Shown piece after piece: positions 16,801 through 18,684 of a DNA stretch of 18,684 nucleotides (positions are counted from its first letter, which is position 1; the number at the start of each line of letters is the position of its first letter). Source of the DNA: Chitinophagaceae bacterium (GTDB lineage Bacteria > Bacteroidota > Bacteroidia > Chitinophagales > Chitinophagaceae). The DNA lies in assembly GCA_023229465.1 (NCBI GenBank), contig JALNZE010000037.1, forward strand, positions 1 to 18,684, given 5' to 3'. The notes under the pieces were generated by a model. That model had not been told where the DNA came from, did not search any database, and was given only the letters and a program-made list of their open reading frames with translations. The translations under genes were made by a program, and so were the position numbers.

Positions 16801-17579
16801 TAATGCTTAACGATTTTTATTATTACTTTGTCAGTGTTCTCGAAAGATCGTGAGAATCTAGTAGCATCCCTTATTTGACCAATATCATAAACTACGAAAA
16901 TCAGATTTCCAAATTTAGTTTGGTAAGCTAAAATATCGTCATTAATCAGAGGTATTAATTGTTTCTCAGTTGTTGTTTCCGTACACAATTTGATCTCAAC
17001 AATTAAATCCAATTTAGGAAATGAAAAATCTGGAATATATTTCTTTGTGGAATAAACCATTGAAGGATTTTCTCTTTCATATTGAATATCAGTTAAAATC
17101 AGTAAATTTTCAAAAGCATCTTGAACAACCTTTTCTCGATCAGGCTTTTCGCGAATAAGTTTTCTCAGTTTGTTATCAATTAATGATAATATTTTTATAA
17201 TAACACTTGATTCTGGTGCGGTATCCTTACCTTGATAAACATCGACAATATTTGAAGCAATTAAATGATCCTTTGCAGCTAGTAATAATCCCTTTGATTG
17301 TTGTAATTGGTCCAGAAAAACTTGTTTATTATGTTCATCTACTTCCGAATTGATGTCCCAACCTTGATATATATGAGTTCCAGTTTCAGTCCACGTATAG
17401 GAAGAAATTGTTATATAATAAACTGATTTGCGACCAAAAATTTCTTCCAAAATTCTTGAAGTATTTGTCCACCACCTAATATGTTGATCGGACCCTCGAC
17501 CAGAAGAAGCTACAAACTCTATTTGTGAGATTAGGCTATCCAATTCTTGTATAGCTATTTCTTTAGTCCACTGTCTCAT
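16800..17579 (-). CDS. PD-(D/E)XK nuclease-like protein (DpnII/MboI-type domain)
   Basis: This 259-residue protein has an N-terminal helical region (1-110) with RWWTNTSRILEEIFGRKS near 35-52. A C-terminal restriction-endonuclease-like domain (about 135-259) follows. That domain shows REKPDREKVVQDAFENLL (143-160), then PDFSF with Asp184, then DLIVEIKLC with Glu195 and Lys197, then LINDDILAYQ and LIFVVYD. The spacing P-D...E-x-K and the trailing D-I-x-x-Y and VVYD elements match the REase_DpnII-MboI type of domain found in many predicted defence nucleases. It starts with ATG at 17579 and lies upstream of brxA, with 161 bases or one small coupled ORF between. It would be the first gene of the minus-strand train. 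Bases are more AT-rich than in the BREX core, hinting at a separate origin. Substrate is unknown. Confidence 0.75.
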   Translation of the reverse strand: MRQWTKEIAIQELDSLISQIEFVASSGRGSDQHIRWWTNTSRILEEIFGRKSVYYITISSYTWTETGTHIYQGWDINSEVDEHNKQVFLDQLQQSKGLLLAAKDHLIASNIVDVYQGKDTAPESSVIIKILSLIDNKLRKLIREKPDREKVVQDAFENLLILTDIQYERENPSMVYSTKKYIPDFSFPKLDLIVEIKLCTETTTEKQLIPLINDDILAYQTKFGNLIFVVYDIGQIRDATRFSRSFENTDKVIIKIVKH

Positions 17580-17885
17580 ATCGATTTATTTTTACATTAC
17601 AGAAATCGCCAATATTTGCGAATTTAAAAAGATGAATTACCTTAATTGAATAGTAATCATTAGCAGTTACGATATTTTGTGACATAGAGAGTACTCAAAA
17701 ATGATTAAAAAGCCATGCAATTCGTTGTCGTAGAAAGTATTGATTAGTCCAATTGGATCAACCTGAGGGCTTCCTGTAGTTCGTATTTCCGGAATCTTGT
17801 TCATGCCGACTAAGGTAGGTGTTTTTTAGCATAGTCATTTGAATTATGAACGAATCCTCTGGTTGATACAACTGATAATCGGTCA
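17580..17885. other. Intergenic stretch upstream of the defence operon
   Basis: This stretch should carry the promoter of the nuclease-BREX train, but I find no exact TAnnTTTG box on the minus strand. A 45-codon minus-strand frame (ATG 17804, stop 17669-17667; starts MNKIPEIRTTGSPQVDPIGL) is open but has no recognised relatives and competes with other short open frames, so I do not call it a gene. An imperfect palindrome near 17603-17624 is listed separately. Confidence 0.35.
17603..17624. promoter_or_regulatory. Imperfect palindrome upstream of the nuclease/BREX train
   Basis: The core CGCCAATATTTGCG at 17607-17620 is a dyad with one mismatched pair. T/A outside it and two more A/T pairs beyond one mismatch extend the symmetry. 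It lies 24-45 bases upstream of the first ATG, where an operator or overlapping promoter element would sit. AT-rich DNA yields such dyads by chance, so this is only a candidate regulator site. Confidence 0.25.
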
Positions 17886-18050
17886 CTATTGAACCTTTCT
17901 AAAACGTCTTGAAAGGTCAGCATACTCACGCTCCGGGACATCCCTCGGCTTTTCAATTGCTTCATATAAAGCAATCTCAAGCCTCGCGATGCCCTTCCAG
18001 CCGCTGTATTTATCGATTTTAGATATGCTTGATCTTGAAACCGAAATCAC
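17886..18050 (-). CDS. Small hypothetical protein with unclear start
   Basis: The frame ending TAG at 17888-17886 reads convincingly as protein: SKIDKYSGWKGIARLEIALY, then EAIEKPRDVPEREYADLSRR, a charged helical sequence. There is no ATG in frame. The GTG at 18050 gives 54 residues and overlaps the 79-residue gene before it by 32 bases. An ATA at 18026, just before that gene's stop, sits exactly where a coupled ATG would be expected (ATA-TCT-AAA) and would give 46 residues. The start may therefore have mutated, may be a rare ATA, or may be the GTG. It is the third gene of a small minus-strand operon. No family recognised. Confidence 0.5.
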   Translation of the reverse strand: MISVSRSSISKIDKYSGWKGIARLEIALYEAIEKPRDVPEREYADLSRRFRKVQ

Positions 18051-18258
18051 ATTTGCGCTTCTTCCATTGGATCCCGGAGAAGCGGGTTTTCAGCGCATAG
18101 CCATAATTGACTGGCAATCCTGGGAAGTACGTGTCTTTGGGCTCATACGGTACATTGTTCATGATGCATCGAACTACATAGTCGCCGTAAAGATCCCATT
18201 GCATCCGGTTGAACTGTCGGGCGGACATCGGAGTATCGAAGATTTCAGGAGTATTCAT
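18019..18258 (-). CDS. Small hypothetical protein (79 aa)
   Basis: An ATG at 18258 opens a 79-codon frame starting MNTPEIFDTPMSARQFNRMQ and continuing with WDLYGDYVVRCIMNNVPYEP. The C terminus is basic (QWKKRKCDFGFKIKHI). It follows the 105-residue gene after 4 bases and overlaps the next small gene, as expected in an operon. There are no signal or membrane segments and I do not recognise a family. The opposite-strand frame at 17989-18405 is read as a shadow. Confidence 0.6.
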   Translation of the reverse strand: MNTPEIFDTPMSARQFNRMQWDLYGDYVVRCIMNNVPYEPKDTYFPGLPVNYGYALKTRFSGIQWKKRKCDFGFKIKHI

Positions 18259-18262
18259 GGGA

Positions 18263-18580
18263 TTAGATTATTCCGGCTGCCGAAAGGATTGAAGGCCAAC
18301 CTTCCGAATCATGACCGTCGGGTTCAATGCCGGTTTCGCCGGTCATGGAAGGGCATTCACCATCCATCATCGCTTCGTCAATGGCCTCCGGTGTTACTTC
18401 AATGAATTCCAGAAAGTAATGGAAAAGATTAACGATGCGGATGATTATGGGTTCGAAGGATCCATCAACAAACAATTGAGCATGGCCATCGTTCAGATGA
18501 GGATAAACGGAAAACGGAGTACCGATTGGGAATTCTGCACCGGATTTGAGTTTCAGGGAATGGATCAAATTGGTTTTCAT
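18263..18580 (-). CDS. Small acidic hypothetical protein (105 aa)
   Basis: An ATG at 18580 opens a 105-codon frame beginning MKTNLIHSLKLKSGAEFPIG. The first half looks beta-rich (GTPFSVYPHLNDGHAQLFVD), followed by a hydrophobic-acidic helix around IVNLFHYFLEFIEVTPEAID and an acidic, Gly-rich tail (DGECPSMTGETGIEPDGHDS). I recognise no domain. It is the first of three closely spaced minus-strand genes, and a good intrinsic terminator lies just upstream, so this trio probably has its own promoter in the AT-rich bases 18581-18603. A plus-strand frame across the same DNA is less natural. Confidence 0.6.
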   Translation of the reverse strand: MKTNLIHSLKLKSGAEFPIGTPFSVYPHLNDGHAQLFVDGSFEPIIIRIVNLFHYFLEFIEVTPEAIDEAMMDGECPSMTGETGIEPDGHDSEGWPSILSAAGII

Positions 18581-18602
18581 ACTGTAAAAGATTAAGATTT
18601 TG

Positions 18603-18633
18603 ATAAAAAAAGAGGCGAGTTTCCCCGCCCCTT
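18603..18633 (-). terminator. Intrinsic terminator for an upstream minus-strand gene
   Basis: On the minus strand AAGGGGCG pairs with CGCCTCTT (8 pairs, one G-U) around an 8-base loop. A run of T residues (complement of 18604-18611) follows immediately. This is a typical rho-independent terminator, placed 22 bases after the stop of the gene fragment at 18655-18684. Confidence 0.7.
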
Positions 18634-18654
18634 AAGGTTTAGTAACTGTTTCTT

Positions 18655-18684
18655 TTACTCCGTTTTAGAAAGTGACAAAATGTA
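18655..18684 (-). CDS. Probable C-terminal tail of a gene entering from the right edge
   Basis: A minus-strand frame reads YILSLSKTE then TAA (18657-18655). It is too short to identify. The stop lies a short distance before the intrinsic terminator, which supports a gene ending here. Confidence 0.3.
   Translation of the reverse strand, partial: YILSLSKTE

Noticed and set aside
17667..17804. 45-codon minus-strand frame starting MNKIPEIRTT
   Set aside because: Other frames are equally open over parts of the same bases, no family is recognised, and no supporting start context is seen.
17989..18405. 138-codon plus-strand frame at the right end
   Set aside because: The minus-strand trio has tight operon spacing and better starts; the plus frame spans several of these genes and has no recognisable features.
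1..18684. CRISPR array, tRNA, rRNA or insertion sequence
   Set aside because: I saw no spaced direct repeats, cloverleaf-like sequence, transposase motif or terminal inverted repeats.

Overview
The window looks like a defence island from a member of the Bacteroidota (Bacteroidetes). Two things suggest this: a TAnnTTTG-type promoter in front of the left-hand signal-peptide gene, and small exported proteins of that style. GC is about 40-45%, many starts are GTG or TTG, and Shine-Dalgarno sequences are not evident. The taxonomic call is an inference.

Layout. (1) Positions 1-155 hold the 5' end of a small minus-strand gene that runs off the left edge. (2) Positions 498-1331 (+) encode a two-helix membrane protein with a signal peptide and a small Cys/Thr-rich lipoprotein, read from their own promoter. 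(3) Positions 17579 to 1381 (-) form one tightly packed gene train of about 16 kb. In transcription order it contains: a DpnII/MboI-like PD-(D/E)XK nuclease; a possible 53-codon ORF; brxA; brxB; brxC; pglX; a RhuM-family gene; pglZ; brxL; a HARE-HTH plus PD-(D/E)XK nuclease (HrgA/COG2958-like); and an FRG-domain protein. (4) Positions 17886-18580 (-) hold three small unknown genes in an operon, preceded by an intrinsic terminator and the probable tail of another minus-strand gene.

The core is a complete type 1 BREX phage-defence system in canonical order (brxA-brxB-brxC-pglX-pglZ-brxL). PglX is the adenine methyltransferase that marks host DNA. PglZ is an alkaline-phosphatase-superfamily protein, BrxC a large P-loop ATPase, BrxL an AAA+ ring protein with a Lon-like C-terminal domain, and BrxA and BrxB are small core proteins. 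All six genes appear intact. Their joints are short gaps or overlaps, including one TAATG stop-start, which implies co-transcription and translational coupling.

What is not standard is the accessory set. A RhuM gene sits inside the core between pglX and pglZ. Two different predicted nucleases bracket the core, and an FRG-domain protein closes the operon. I infer a layered system in which BREX is combined with nuclease or effector modules under shared transcription; nothing in the sequence proves they work together. Other points worth attention are an AT-rich block inside pglX that begins at its catalytic motif, the apparent loss of the Lon Ser/Lys dyad in BrxL, a 53-codon ORF in frame with brxA across a single TGA, and a short gene at the right end with no ATG start.
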